From the NCBI GenBank assembly GCA_024695865.1, contig JAILHI010000099.1, positions 1 through 32,557 of the forward strand: a stretch of DNA of 32,557 nt, written 5' to 3'. The first letter of the stretch is position 1; every line of letters starts with the position of its first letter. This stretch comes from Candidatus Gastranaerophilales bacterium (GTDB taxonomy: Bacteria > Cyanobacteriota > Vampirovibrionia > Gastranaerophilales > Gastranaerophilaceae). Positions 22,941 to 30,741 of this stretch are shown here, in pieces. The notes beneath the pieces are model-generated. The model searched no databases, had not been told where the DNA came from, and saw only the letters and a list, made by a program, of their open reading frames with translations. The translations under genes were made by a program, and so were the position numbers.

Positions 22941-23306
22941 TTACTTGTTCTTCAAATCAGGTCTTAATTTTTCGGCATTTTTAAGATAGACATGTTTCAT
23001 TTCCGTCTGTTCTTTTTCGGAATTTGTTACAATCAAAATTCTGATGCACTTTTCAAGACTTCCGTCAAATTCAAATTCGTTGTAACACATCATAGGAACG
23101 TTGTGCCAGCCTGCGTTTAACCTCGCAAATTTTGCGGGCGTAGCACTCTTAATGTCTTTTGTAATTGAAAACTGTGCAAAGGCAAAATCTTCCGTTTTAA
23201 GATTATTTCTTTTGATGATTTCATCAATAAGTTCTACGGTAGCATTTTTAACTTCTTCAGCCGTATCGTTTTCGATTGTTATTGCACCACGAATTGCTCT
23301 AATCAT
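22941..23306 (-). CDS. aroH: monofunctional chorismate mutase, AroH type
   Basis: Converts chorismate to prephenate for Phe/Tyr synthesis. 121 residues, the size of Bacillus AroH. It begins MIRAIRGAITIENDTAEEV (active-site Arg7 in RGAIT), has FSITKDIKSATPAKFAR, GWHNVPMMCYNEFE with the catalytic Glu region, CIRILIVTN with the transition-state-stabilising Arg, and HVYLKNAEKLRPDL at the end. It is the trimeric alpha/beta AroH class, not the helical AroQ class. The start shares ATGA with the fmt stop and has AAGGTG 8 bases upstream. No other aromatic pathway gene is in the window. Confidence 0.93.
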   Translation of the reverse strand: MIRAIRGAITIENDTAEEVKNATVELIDEIIKRNNLKTEDFAFAQFSITKDIKSATPAKFARLNAGWHNVPMMCYNEFEFDGSLEKCIRILIVTNSEKEQTEMKHVYLKNAEKLRPDLKNK

Positions 23307-24241
23307 AATACATCACCTTTTTTAAGTCTTTTTCCGTTTGCAAAATCACAGGCAGTTAATTTTCCTTTGCTTTCGGGTTTTACGGTCTTTATCAAAATTG
23401 CCTTATCACTGCATTTAACAGCCATACCGTCTTTTCCGATACATAAAATTTCACCCTGTTTTGCATTATCACAAGGCATATCAGAAATTTGAGTTTCCAA
23501 AACCTGTATATTTTTTCCGTTTCTGCAAAGGTATGCCACAGGCCACGGCTGAAGCCCTCTGACCTTATTGTGAAACTCTTTTGCACTCAGATTAAAATCA
23601 ATCAAACCGTCCTCTTTTGTGAATTTAGGCGCAAAAGTTACTTCATCTTCGTTCTGCGGAACGGAAACAAGTTTTCCGTTATAAATATCTTTAAGAGTTT
23701 TAATTATCAAGGCGGGTGCTTTTTGGGAAATTTCATCAACAATTTTGGGAACGGAAGAATTTTCACCGATTTTAATTTTTTCGGTCAGACAAATATCTCC
23801 CGCATCCATTTTTTTGACGGTTTTCATTGTGGTAATACCCGTTTCCGAGTCGCCGTTTATAACCGCCTGCTGAATAGGGTTTGCCCCTCTGTATTTAGGT
23901 AACAGAGAAGCATGAAGATTAATGGTGCAAAATTTCGGAATATCCAAAAAATCCTGCGACAACAACTGTCCGAACGCAAAAGTTACGCAAAAATCAGGGT
24001 TTAAATTTTTCAAAATCCCCATTATTTCGGCATCTTTTGAAACCGACGGCGTCTGATAAACAGTAAGTCCGTATTCCTTTGCACATTTTTTGACGGGAGG
24101 CTCTTTCAGACAGCAGCCTCTGCCCGCAGGTCTGTCGGGCATTGTAACAACCGCCCGAACATCAATTTCCTCATCTTTTGCAAGCGCCGCAAGTGAATTT
24201 ACGGCAATTTCGGGTGTCGCAAGAAATACAATATTAATCAT
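23303..24241 (-). CDS. fmt: methionyl-tRNA formyltransferase
   Basis: Formylates Met-tRNAi using 10-formyl-tetrahydrofolate. Seen: FLATPEIAVNSL at the N terminus, VVTMPDRPAGRG, FAFGQLLSQDFL, INLHASLLPKYRGANPIQQAVINGD with catalytic Asn and His, and MDAGDI with the catalytic Asp, then the C-terminal OB-like domain (HNKVRGLQPWPVAYL). The start at 24241 (MINIVFLA, 312 residues) is chosen because it matches the family N terminus and has AAAAGG 9 bases upstream; a longer frame reaching 24301 runs inside def. It overlaps def by 8 bases, the common def-fmt pair. Confidence 0.95.
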   Translation of the reverse strand: MINIVFLATPEIAVNSLAALAKDEEIDVRAVVTMPDRPAGRGCCLKEPPVKKCAKEYGLTVYQTPSVSKDAEIMGILKNLNPDFCVTFAFGQLLSQDFLDIPKFCTINLHASLLPKYRGANPIQQAVINGDSETGITTMKTVKKMDAGDICLTEKIKIGENSSVPKIVDEISQKAPALIIKTLKDIYNGKLVSVPQNEDEVTFAPKFTKEDGLIDFNLSAKEFHNKVRGLQPWPVAYLCRNGKNIQVLETQISDMPCDNAKQGEILCIGKDGMAVKCSDKAILIKTVKPESKGKLTACDFANGKRLKKGDVL

Positions 24242-24851
24242 TTCCTTCAGCCTTTTCATCGTCTTCAATTTTGTCAACAACAATAGAATTAGTCGTGGCA
24301 ATTATATCTTCCATCTCGGCTTCTTCGATTAATTTGTCAACTTCAACATGAGGAAGTCCTTTTTCTTCCAGAACCTTATCGGCTTCAAACCTGTTTCTCG
24401 AATGGTCTATAAACAAAATTCCGTTCAAATGGTCAAATTCATGCTGCAATGCTCTTGCAAGAAGTTCACCGTCTTTGCCCTCGATTATAAACGGCTTGCC
24501 CTTAATATCAAGCGCCTTAACCGTAACGTTTTTATATCTTCTGACTTCAGTATAAACTTCGGGGAAACTCAGACAACCCTCATTACAACCGACAGCGCCG
24601 TCTTTTTTTATGATTTTCGGGTTTATCAAAACTATCGGATTATACTTTTCTTTGGGGTTTGAAACATCAATAACAAACATTCTGAGTAGTTCGCCAACCT
24701 GCACGGCAGCAAGTCCGACACCGTTATTTGCATACATCGTATCAAGCATATCCTCTGCCAAAGTCTGAATTTTTTTGGATATTTTGGATACTTCTTTTGA
24801 TTTTTGTCTTAATAAAGGGTCTCCGTATTTCAAAATTTTTCTGATAGCCAT
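24234..24851 (-). CDS. def: peptide deformylase with acidic C-terminal extension
   Basis: Removes the formyl group from nascent N termini. All three metal-site motifs are present: GVGLAAVQVG, EGCLSFPE with the Cys ligand, and QHEFDHLNG with the two His ligands and catalytic Glu. 205 residues, longer than the usual 165-180 because of a charged C-terminal tail of about 40 residues (LIEEAEMEDII to KIEDDEKAEGND). The start is preceded by an AGTAGG-like site and lies 6 bases after the upstream transferase gene. Confidence 0.95.
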   Translation of the reverse strand: MAIRKILKYGDPLLRQKSKEVSKISKKIQTLAEDMLDTMYANNGVGLAAVQVGELLRMFVIDVSNPKEKYNPIVLINPKIIKKDGAVGCNEGCLSFPEVYTEVRRYKNVTVKALDIKGKPFIIEGKDGELLARALQHEFDHLNGILFIDHSRNRFEADKVLEEKGLPHVEVDKLIEEAEMEDIIATTNSIVVDKIEDDEKAEGND

Positions 24852-24857
24852 TTTTAC

Positions 24858-25889
24858 CTACTTCCTTGCCTGAAAATTTAAGTACAACATTACCGCCGCT
24901 AATGCCATAGCATATATAAAATATTTTATAACAGAATCATTTACGAGCAAAACACTCACGGCGCCCGACAAAACTGCAATACCCGTCAAAAGCAGAACCG
25001 TTTTGTTTTGAGAAAGCCCCGCTTTTAAAAGCCTGTGGTGAATATGTTCCGCATCGGCAACAAAAGGCGATTTTCCCTTTAAAATTCTTCTGATTGATGC
25101 AAAAGTAATATCCACAACGGGAACCGACAACACAAGAACGGGAATCCACATTGCAGTTGAAGCCGTCTGCATTACCCCCGTAATCGACAGAGTTGCAAGC
25201 AAAAAGCCCGAAAACAAAGCGCCCGAATCACCCATGAATATCTTTGCGGGATTAAAATTATAAGTTAAAAAGGCAAGCATTGCACCCGCCAAAATAAAGG
25301 CAATCAGCGTGCTGACCGTTCCCGTTGACATTCCTGCGGAAATCAGGCCCAGTGTAACCGCACTTACGGAAATAACCGAACCTGCAAGCCCGTCAATACC
25401 GTCTATAAAGTTTACTGCGTTTGCAACACCCACTATCCAAGCCGTTGTTACAAACCATGACAAAAAGCCTAAATGGAACGATATTCCGAACGGCAAATAA
25501 ACATCTTCAATTCTGATACCCAGACAATATACGATTGTTGCCACAGACAACTGAATAAACAGTTTGAATTTTGCATCAAGACAGTAAATATCATCAATCA
25601 GTCCGAGCAAAAACATCAGCGAACTTCCGAGCAAAATCCCCGAAAGCAAAGAACCGTAAGGATAATAACTTAAAAACACCAAGAACAAAAAAGTAAGCAT
25701 TGTGCTTAACCAAACAGCAACACCGCCTAATCTGGGAACAGGGTGTTCATGAATTTTTCTTTCTCCGGGGTTATCTACAAGCCCCTGTTTTTTTGAAAAA
25801 TAAATAACAATCGGAACAATAAATACCGAAAGTAAAAAAGCAATTATTGCGCCTATTATATGTGCTTCATTTAATTGAAGAATTGTCAT
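24858..25889 (-). CDS. undecaprenyl-phosphate GlcNAc/HexNAc-1-phosphate transferase (WecA/TagO family)
   Basis: A polytopic PNPT-family enzyme of 343 residues, about ten to eleven helices. Motifs: KIHEHPVPRLGG near residue 45, the acidic pair in LGLIDDIYCLD, NAVNFIDGIDGLAG, IFMGDSGALFSGF, and ADAEHIHHRLLKAG near 278, which is the WecA/TagO signature and separates it from MraY. It links a sugar-1-phosphate to undecaprenyl phosphate at the start of a surface polysaccharide. The sugar is probably GlcNAc, by family. It starts 3 bases after glyA, with AAGGA 7 bases upstream. No other polysaccharide genes accompany it. Confidence 0.9.
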   Translation of the reverse strand: MTILQLNEAHIIGAIIAFLLSVFIVPIVIYFSKKQGLVDNPGERKIHEHPVPRLGGVAVWLSTMLTFLFLVFLSYYPYGSLLSGILLGSSLMFLLGLIDDIYCLDAKFKLFIQLSVATIVYCLGIRIEDVYLPFGISFHLGFLSWFVTTAWIVGVANAVNFIDGIDGLAGSVISVSAVTLGLISAGMSTGTVSTLIAFILAGAMLAFLTYNFNPAKIFMGDSGALFSGFLLATLSITGVMQTASTAMWIPVLVLSVPVVDITFASIRRILKGKSPFVADAEHIHHRLLKAGLSQNKTVLLLTGIAVLSGAVSVLLVNDSVIKYFIYAMALAAVMLYLNFQARK

Positions 25890-25892
25890 TTT

Positions 25893-27134
25893 TTAATCCT
25901 TATATAGAGGGTATTTGTCACAAAGTTTCTGAGCCCGTTCTCTCAAATTTTTAAGTGCGGTTTCATTATCCCATACAGTTATTGCAGATGCAATAATTTT
26001 ACCGACTTCAACCATATCGTCCTCTTTAAAGCCCCTTGTCGTTACGGCGGGAGTACCTATTCTGACACCGCTTGTAACAAAAGGACTTTGAGGATCATTG
26101 GGAACCGTATTTTTGTTTGCCGTAATACCGACTTTTTCCAAAAGATTGGCAACATCTTTACCCGTCTTGCCCGTTTTTCTTAAATCAATAGTCATAACGT
26201 GGTTTTCGGTTCCGTTTCCGACAATATCGATATTTTCGTCCATTAAAGATTGAGCAAGAGCCTTTGCGTTCTTAACAATCTGTTCGGCATAAGTTTTAAA
26301 TTCGGGTTGCAGGGCTTCTTTAAGCGCAACTGCCTTTGCGGCAATAATATGTTCAAGAGGGCCGCCCTGAACCCCGGGGAACAAGGCTTTGTCTATGCCT
26401 GCGGCATGCTCGTTTGAACACATAATAATACCGCCTCTGGGGCCTCTTAAAGATTTATGCGTGGTTGTCGTGATAAAATCCGCATAACCCACTGGCGAGG
26501 GGTGAACACCGCCTGCAACAAGTCCCGCAATATGTGCAATATCCGCCATTAAATATGCTCCGACTTTATCCGCAATTTCTTTAAAACGTTTAAAATCAAT
26601 AATTTTTGAATAATTACTTGCCCCGCAGATAATCATTTTCGGCTTGTTTTCAACGGCAAGTCTTTCGACTTCATCATAATCAATTTCGCCTTCTTCGTTT
26701 ACACCGTACGAAACAACGTTAAAATACAAACCCGAAAAATTAACGGGTGAACCGTGCGTGAGGTGACCGCCGTTTGACAAATCCATTCCCATTACGGTAT
26801 CACCATGCTTTAAGGCATACAAAAACACTGCCATATTTGCCTGCGCTCCGCTGTGCGGCTGAACATTGGCATGCTCTACACCGAAAAGTTTTTTCACTCT
26901 TTCAACCGCAAGTGCTTCGATTTTATCTACAAATTCACAGCCGTTATAAAATCTTTTGTACGGTTTACCTTCCGCATATTTGTTTGTCAAAACCGTTCCT
27001 GCCGCTTCCATAACTGCTTTTGACGCAATATTTTCACTTGCAATAAGTTCAATAGTGTTTTCCTGTCTTTTCAGTTCTTCCTTTATTAAATCAGCGACTT
27101 CCGCATCTGTTTTCTGCAAATATATTTTTTCCAT
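25893..27134 (-). CDS. glyA: serine hydroxymethyltransferase
   Basis: Interconverts serine and glycine with transfer of a one-carbon unit to tetrahydrofolate; PLP enzyme of fold type I. 413 residues. Seen: [11 protein letters not shown] near the N terminus, [48 protein letters not shown], the PLP-lysine motif [14 protein letters not shown], and [15 protein letters not shown] lies 8 bases before ATG. It heads the minus-strand run glyA-transferase-def-fmt-aroH, and its product supplies the one-carbon units that Fmt uses. Confidence 0.97.
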   Translation of the reverse strand: MEKIYLQKTDAEVADLIKEELKRQENTIELIASENIASKAVMEAAGTVLTNKYAEGKPYKRFYNGCEFVDKIEALAVERVKKLFGVEHANVQPHSGAQANMAVFLYALKHGDTVMGMDLSNGGHLTHGSPVNFSGLYFNVVSYGVNEEGEIDYDEVERLAVENKPKMIICGASNYSKIIDFKRFKEIADKVGAYLMADIAHIAGLVAGGVHPSPVGYADFITTTTHKSLRGPRGGIIMCSNEHAAGIDKALFPGVQGGPLEHIIAAKAVALKEALQPEFKTYAEQIVKNAKALAQSLMDENIDIVGNGTENHVMTIDLRKTGKTGKDVANLLEKVGITANKNTVPNDPQSPFVTSGVRIGTPAVTTRGFKEDDMVEVGKIIASAITVWDNETALKNLRERAQKLCDKYPLYKD

Positions 27135-27169
27135 GCCTAAATCTCCATAGTGAATAAATTTCTCTTATT

Positions 27170-27198
27170 ATTTTATATTAAAGTATGATAATTTACAA
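27170..27198 (-). promoter_or_regulatory. candidate promoter of glyA operon
   Basis: TTGTAA, 17 bases, then TAAAAT on the minus strand; predicted start about 27163, leaving a leader of about 29 bases that holds the GGAG site. Confidence 0.55.
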
Positions 27199-27278
27199 AA
27201 AAATGAAATCGCAAAACCCGCTATGTAAACAAAGATATACTGTTAAGACACAGTAATTATTATAATTTTATATATATT

Positions 27279-27306
27279 TTGCAAGCATTTTTGTTTGCGT
27301 TAAAAT
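27279..27306 (+). promoter_or_regulatory. candidate promoter of secDF
   Basis: TTGCAA, 16 bases, then TAAAAT; predicted start about 27313, leaving a leader of about 35 bases with a GAGG site. It diverges from the glyA promoter. Confidence 0.5.
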
Positions 27307-27347
27307 AATTTAGTAAGTATTTAAGTGTATTGTTACAGAGGACAAAT

Positions 27348-28658
27348 ATGAAAAACAAGATATTACTATTTTGGGCAATTATGATACTTGTTGTCGGATG
27401 TATCATCGTAATAATGACAAAACCCACAAAACTCGGGCTTGATTTGGTCGGCGGTTCAAGACTTGTTCTTGAAGCCCAGACGACAAACACTATTCCGAAA
27501 ATCACATCTGACCACATGGACAGTTTGAAATTTGCCATTGAAAACAGAATTAACGCTATCGGTGTTGCTGAAACAGTTGTTCAGAAACAGGGCGACAAAA
27601 GATTAATCATCGAAATCCCCGACGTTTCAGACCCCGAAAAAGCAAAAGAATTTTTAGGCGAAACCGCCGAACTTGAATTTAAACGTCCCGTTCAGAACTT
27701 TGACGGCACGGAAGGCTGGGAATCAACAGGCTTGACAGGTAAAGATTTAAGAAAATCTTTGGTTTCAACAAATTCACAAAACGGTGAATGGGTCGTCAGC
27801 CTTGAATTTAACGATGTCGGAACAAAAAAATTCGCAAAATTAACACAGGAACTCGTCGGACAGCCTATGGCCATCTTCTTTAACGGAGAACTTCAATCAG
27901 CCCCCGTTATTCAGGAGCCCATCATCGGCGGTCATGCTCAGATTTCAGGCGGTCAGGGCGGTTTCGAATACGAACAGGCTAAAAATATGGTTGACCTCTT
28001 AAACGCAGGTGCCTTGCCCGTTCCCGCAAAAATTATCGAAGAAAATACCGTAGGGCCTACTTTGGGTGCTGACAGTATTGCAAACAGTAAAGTCGCAGGT
28101 CTTGTCGGTTTATCCTTCGTTATGGTATTTATGATTGCTTATTACAGAATACCCGGTATCATTGCCGATATTGCACTTGTTATTTATTCACTGATTGTCT
28201 TTTCGGTATTTAAAATTATTCCCGTTACACTGACTCTCGCAGGTATTGCAGGTTTTATCCTCAGTATCGGTATGGCGGTCGATGCAAACATTCTTATTTT
28301 TGAACGTACAAAAGAAGAACTCCGAATGGGAAGAACTTTATTTACAGCGATAAATCTCGGTTTTGACAGAGCGTTTACAAGTATTTTCGACTCCAATATG
28401 TCAACCATTATTACATGTACGATTTTGTATATGCTCGGAACAAACGTTGTTAAAGGTTTTGCCTTAACACTTGCAATCGGTACAATCGTCAGTATGTTCA
28501 GTGCAATCACCGTTACAAAGAACTTTATGCACCTCTTGTTCGGTACAGGTCAGTTAAAACACCCCGGCTGGTTCGGCTTAAAAGCGGAAGAAATCAACTC
28601 TGCTTACGAAACTGATGAAACAAAACGTGAAAATGCCAAATTTGGTATTTTGGACTAG
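27348..28658 (+). CDS. secD: protein translocase subunit SecD
   Basis: With SecF uses the proton-motive force to help complete Sec-dependent export. 436 residues. An N-terminal membrane segment is followed by GLDLVGGSRLVLEA, the P1 periplasmic region, GGQGGFEYEQAKNMVDLLNAGALP, and then five clustered membrane segments with TVGPTLGADSIANS and GMAVDANILIFERTKEEL, the RND-like core. The P1 domain is shorter than in E. coli SecD (615 residues). The start at 27348 (MKNKILLFWA) has GAGG 7 bases upstream; an ATG six codons earlier is less likely. The secF gene follows after 14 bases. Confidence 0.95.
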   Translation: MKNKILLFWAIMILVVGCIIVIMTKPTKLGLDLVGGSRLVLEAQTTNTIPKITSDHMDSLKFAIENRINAIGVAETVVQKQGDKRLIIEIPDVSDPEKAKEFLGETAELEFKRPVQNFDGTEGWESTGLTGKDLRKSLVSTNSQNGEWVVSLEFNDVGTKKFAKLTQELVGQPMAIFFNGELQSAPVIQEPIIGGHAQISGGQGGFEYEQAKNMVDLLNAGALPVPAKIIEENTVGPTLGADSIANSKVAGLVGLSFVMVFMIAYYRIPGIIADIALVIYSLIVFSVFKIIPVTLTLAGIAGFILSIGMAVDANILIFERTKEELRMGRTLFTAINLGFDRAFTSIFDSNMSTIITCTILYMLGTNVVKGFALTLAIGTIVSMFSAITVTKNFMHLLFGTGQLKHPGWFGLKAEEINSAYETDETKRENAKFGILD

Positions 28659-28672
28659 GTAAGGAGAAAACA

Positions 28673-29653
28673 ATGTTTTCAAATGCAAAAAATATTATAG
28701 ATATAGTTAAATACAGATGGGTATATATGATAGTATCCCTCATGCTGATTATCCCTTCAATTTGCGCAATGGGATATCTGACAATGAAAACGGGAAGCCC
28801 GCTTTTAGTAGGTATTGATTTTACGGGCGGTACAATCATTCAATATTCCGTAGATAAAAAATTAAACAATGATGATATTGCAAAGATAAGAGCAGACTTA
28901 ACAAAGGCAGGTATAGAAAACCCTGTTATTCAGGTTTTGTCGGCAAGTTCATCGGCTGACGGTGAAGCAAAAACAAATGAATTTATTTCCGTTAAAACAG
29001 CCTTTGACGGTGATAAGGACAGCACAAAAACTTCAACCGTTTCGACAACAATCAAAAATTTATATCCCGAAGCCGAACTTGTTCAGGTAAGTTCCGTAGG
29101 CCCTACGCTCGGTAAAGAACTTATGAAAAATTCCTGCATAGCAGTTTTACTTGCAATCCTCGGTATATGCGCATATCTGTCACTGCGTTTTCACGTTGAA
29201 TACGCTCTGATTGCAATTTTCACACTGGTGCACGATGTTTTGTTCGTACTCGGTGTATTTGCTTTCTTGGGTATCTTCTGCAACGTTCACGTTGACTCGT
29301 TGTTCATTACGGCGGTTCTGACAGTATTAGGTTTTTCGGTTCACGATACAATCGTTGTTTTCGACAGAGTCCGTGAAAATCTGAAATTTGCAGCAAAAGC
29401 AACAACCTTCAACGAAGTTGTTGATGCCAGCGTAAACCAGACTCTTGCAAGAAGCATCAACACCTCAATAACCACCTTAATAACGTTGCTCGCTCTGTAT
29501 TTCCTTGGCGGTGTAACGACTAAGGATTTCGTTCTCGCAATGATTTTGGGTATTGCGGTCGGTACTTATTCAAGTATTTTCTTTGCAAGTGTCCTGCTTG
29601 TTTTCTACAACAACATTAAAGATGCAAAGAAAATGAAATCGGTTAACCCGTAA
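28673..29653 (+). CDS. secF: protein translocase subunit SecF
   Basis: 326 residues. First membrane segment at about 17-36, then GIDFTGGTIIQY, a periplasmic loop enriched in Ser/Thr/Lys, VSSVGPTLGKELMKNS, and five C-terminal membrane segments with LGFSVHDTIVVFDRVRENLK and NQTLARSINTSITTL, the SecF/RND signatures. AAGGAG lies 6 bases before ATG. Its stop overlaps the next start by one base (TAATG). Confidence 0.95.
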   Translation: MFSNAKNIIDIVKYRWVYMIVSLMLIIPSICAMGYLTMKTGSPLLVGIDFTGGTIIQYSVDKKLNNDDIAKIRADLTKAGIENPVIQVLSASSSADGEAKTNEFISVKTAFDGDKDSTKTSTVSTTIKNLYPEAELVQVSSVGPTLGKELMKNSCIAVLLAILGICAYLSLRFHVEYALIAIFTLVHDVLFVLGVFAFLGIFCNVHVDSLFITAVLTVLGFSVHDTIVVFDRVRENLKFAAKATTFNEVVDASVNQTLARSINTSITTLITLLALYFLGGVTTKDFVLAMILGIAVGTYSSIFFASVLLVFYNNIKDAKKMKSVNP

Positions 29654-30078
29654 TGGAAAAGAAAGATAAATCATTAGCAATGTTTATAACGGAAGCCCGT
29701 GAAAAGATCGGGCTTTCTTCTTTGCTGCTTGCAAAAAGGGCAAACCTCAGCGAAGAACAAATTCAGGATATTGAGTCAGGAAAAGACCTGTTTTTGTCAT
29801 CAACAGTAAGACAGAAACTCGCAAAGGCTTTAAAACTAAATCCGTCAGAAATCAAGGCTTATGAAAAAACCGTTGATATTCATTATGGCGGCAACGTTCC
29901 AAAGGATTTTGAAGACTATGCCAGAATGAAAATGACTCTCGGTGAAACAGACGATTTAAGATGTCCCGTCTGCGGTTCAGAAATGGTTTTCCGAACGGTG
30001 AAAAGATATGATTTGGAAGACAATCTTATCTTGCACCACAAAGCATCCTGTAAAAAATGTCCTTATCAGATTATTTAA
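29653..30078 (+). CDS. XRE-type HTH protein with C-terminal zinc ribbon
   Basis: I do not recognise a named gene. Residues 8-66 look like an XRE/Cro helix-turn-helix (FITEAREKIGLSSLLLAKRANLS... with LSEEQIQDIESGK). Residues 70-98 form a charged linker. The C-terminal part carries a probable zinc site with CPVC at 104-107 and CKKC at 133-136. It is joined to secF by a one-base stop/start overlap and shares its terminator, so it is co-expressed with SecDF. A DNA-binding regulator is the simplest reading; a link with protein export is only suggested by context. Confidence 0.7.
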   Translation: MEKKDKSLAMFITEAREKIGLSSLLLAKRANLSEEQIQDIESGKDLFLSSTVRQKLAKALKLNPSEIKAYEKTVDIHYGGNVPKDFEDYARMKMTLGETDDLRCPVCGSEMVFRTVKRYDLEDNLILHHKASCKKCPYQII

Positions 30079-30099
30079 CCAATAAGGACATTTATTTTT
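30055..30099 (+). terminator. intrinsic terminator of the secDF operon
   Basis: A perfect 12-bp stem AAATGTCCTTAT/ATAAGGACATTT at 30055-30066 and 30082-30093, with a 15-base loop, followed by ATTTTT. The 5' arm overlaps the last codons of the zinc-ribbon gene. Confidence 0.85.
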
Positions 30100-30115
30100 C
30101 GATGTCATAAATTTT

Positions 30116-30724
30116 TTAATTCATTACGCTGCTGGCTGACTGCTGTTTCTTTGCGTACAGAGTTATTGACATATTCAGAAGAATATATTGAGGATTTTTG
30201 TCATAAGGAGTTATTTTTACTTCAGAAACATTTATAAAATAAGGATAAACAGTTAAATCTCTCAAAGCACCCTGTAAATCGGTATAAGTTGCAACAACAT
30301 AATAATCAACCTGACAAACACTGTACAAGGAAGGGAACTTCGAAAAAATCGGGTCTGTTGAAGGACTGATTTGGTATGCAATTGAACGCAGCATAAGTTT
30401 ATTGGTTTTAAGAATTTCGGTAATATCTTCAAACATTCCGCCGAAAGCAGCCATTGAATCTTCAGAACCCATACCTGCATCAAAAACAGGTTTTATTTTA
30501 TTTTGCTGAACTTCGATTTTCTTTTTGGCTTCTTCATATTCTAAAACTTTTTTATTAATTTCTTTTAATTTTTCTTTTTCTTTTCTGTGCTCCATATTGG
30601 TAGTCTGCATTTTTTTGGTAGCACCTACAACCTGCTTAATACCGAAAGCGGCTAACAAAATAATGATTAAAATACCAATAATTACTTCTTTATAATTTTT
30701 CAGAGCTTTTTCATCGAATTGCAT
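30116..30724 (-). CDS. pilO: PilO-like type IV pilus inner-membrane assembly protein
   Basis: 202 residues with the PilO/GspM plan: a short cytoplasmic N terminus, one membrane helix at about 14-33, a Lys/Glu-rich coiled coil at about 37-75, and a periplasmic alpha/beta domain (ITEILKTNKLMLRSIAYQ, YYVVATYTDLQGALRDLTVYP, FINVSEVKITP). PilO dimerises with PilN in the alignment complex that links the cytoplasmic motor to the outer parts. Called mainly on topology and on its place directly after the PilM-PilN fusion (17-base gap). AGGA lies 8-9 bases before ATG. Confidence 0.8.
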   Translation of the reverse strand: MQFDEKALKNYKEVIIGILIIILLAAFGIKQVVGATKKMQTTNMEHRKEKEKLKEINKKVLEYEEAKKKIEVQQNKIKPVFDAGMGSEDSMAAFGGMFEDITEILKTNKLMLRSIAYQISPSTDPIFSKFPSLYSVCQVDYYVVATYTDLQGALRDLTVYPYFINVSEVKITPYDKNPQYILLNMSITLYAKKQQSASSVMN

Positions 30725-30741
30725 AATGTTATCCTAATTTT

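Noticed and set aside
27135-27347. Riboswitch upstream of glyA or secD
   Set aside because: Predicted leaders are only about 30-35 bases, too short for a glycine or THF riboswitch, and no matching core sequence was seen.
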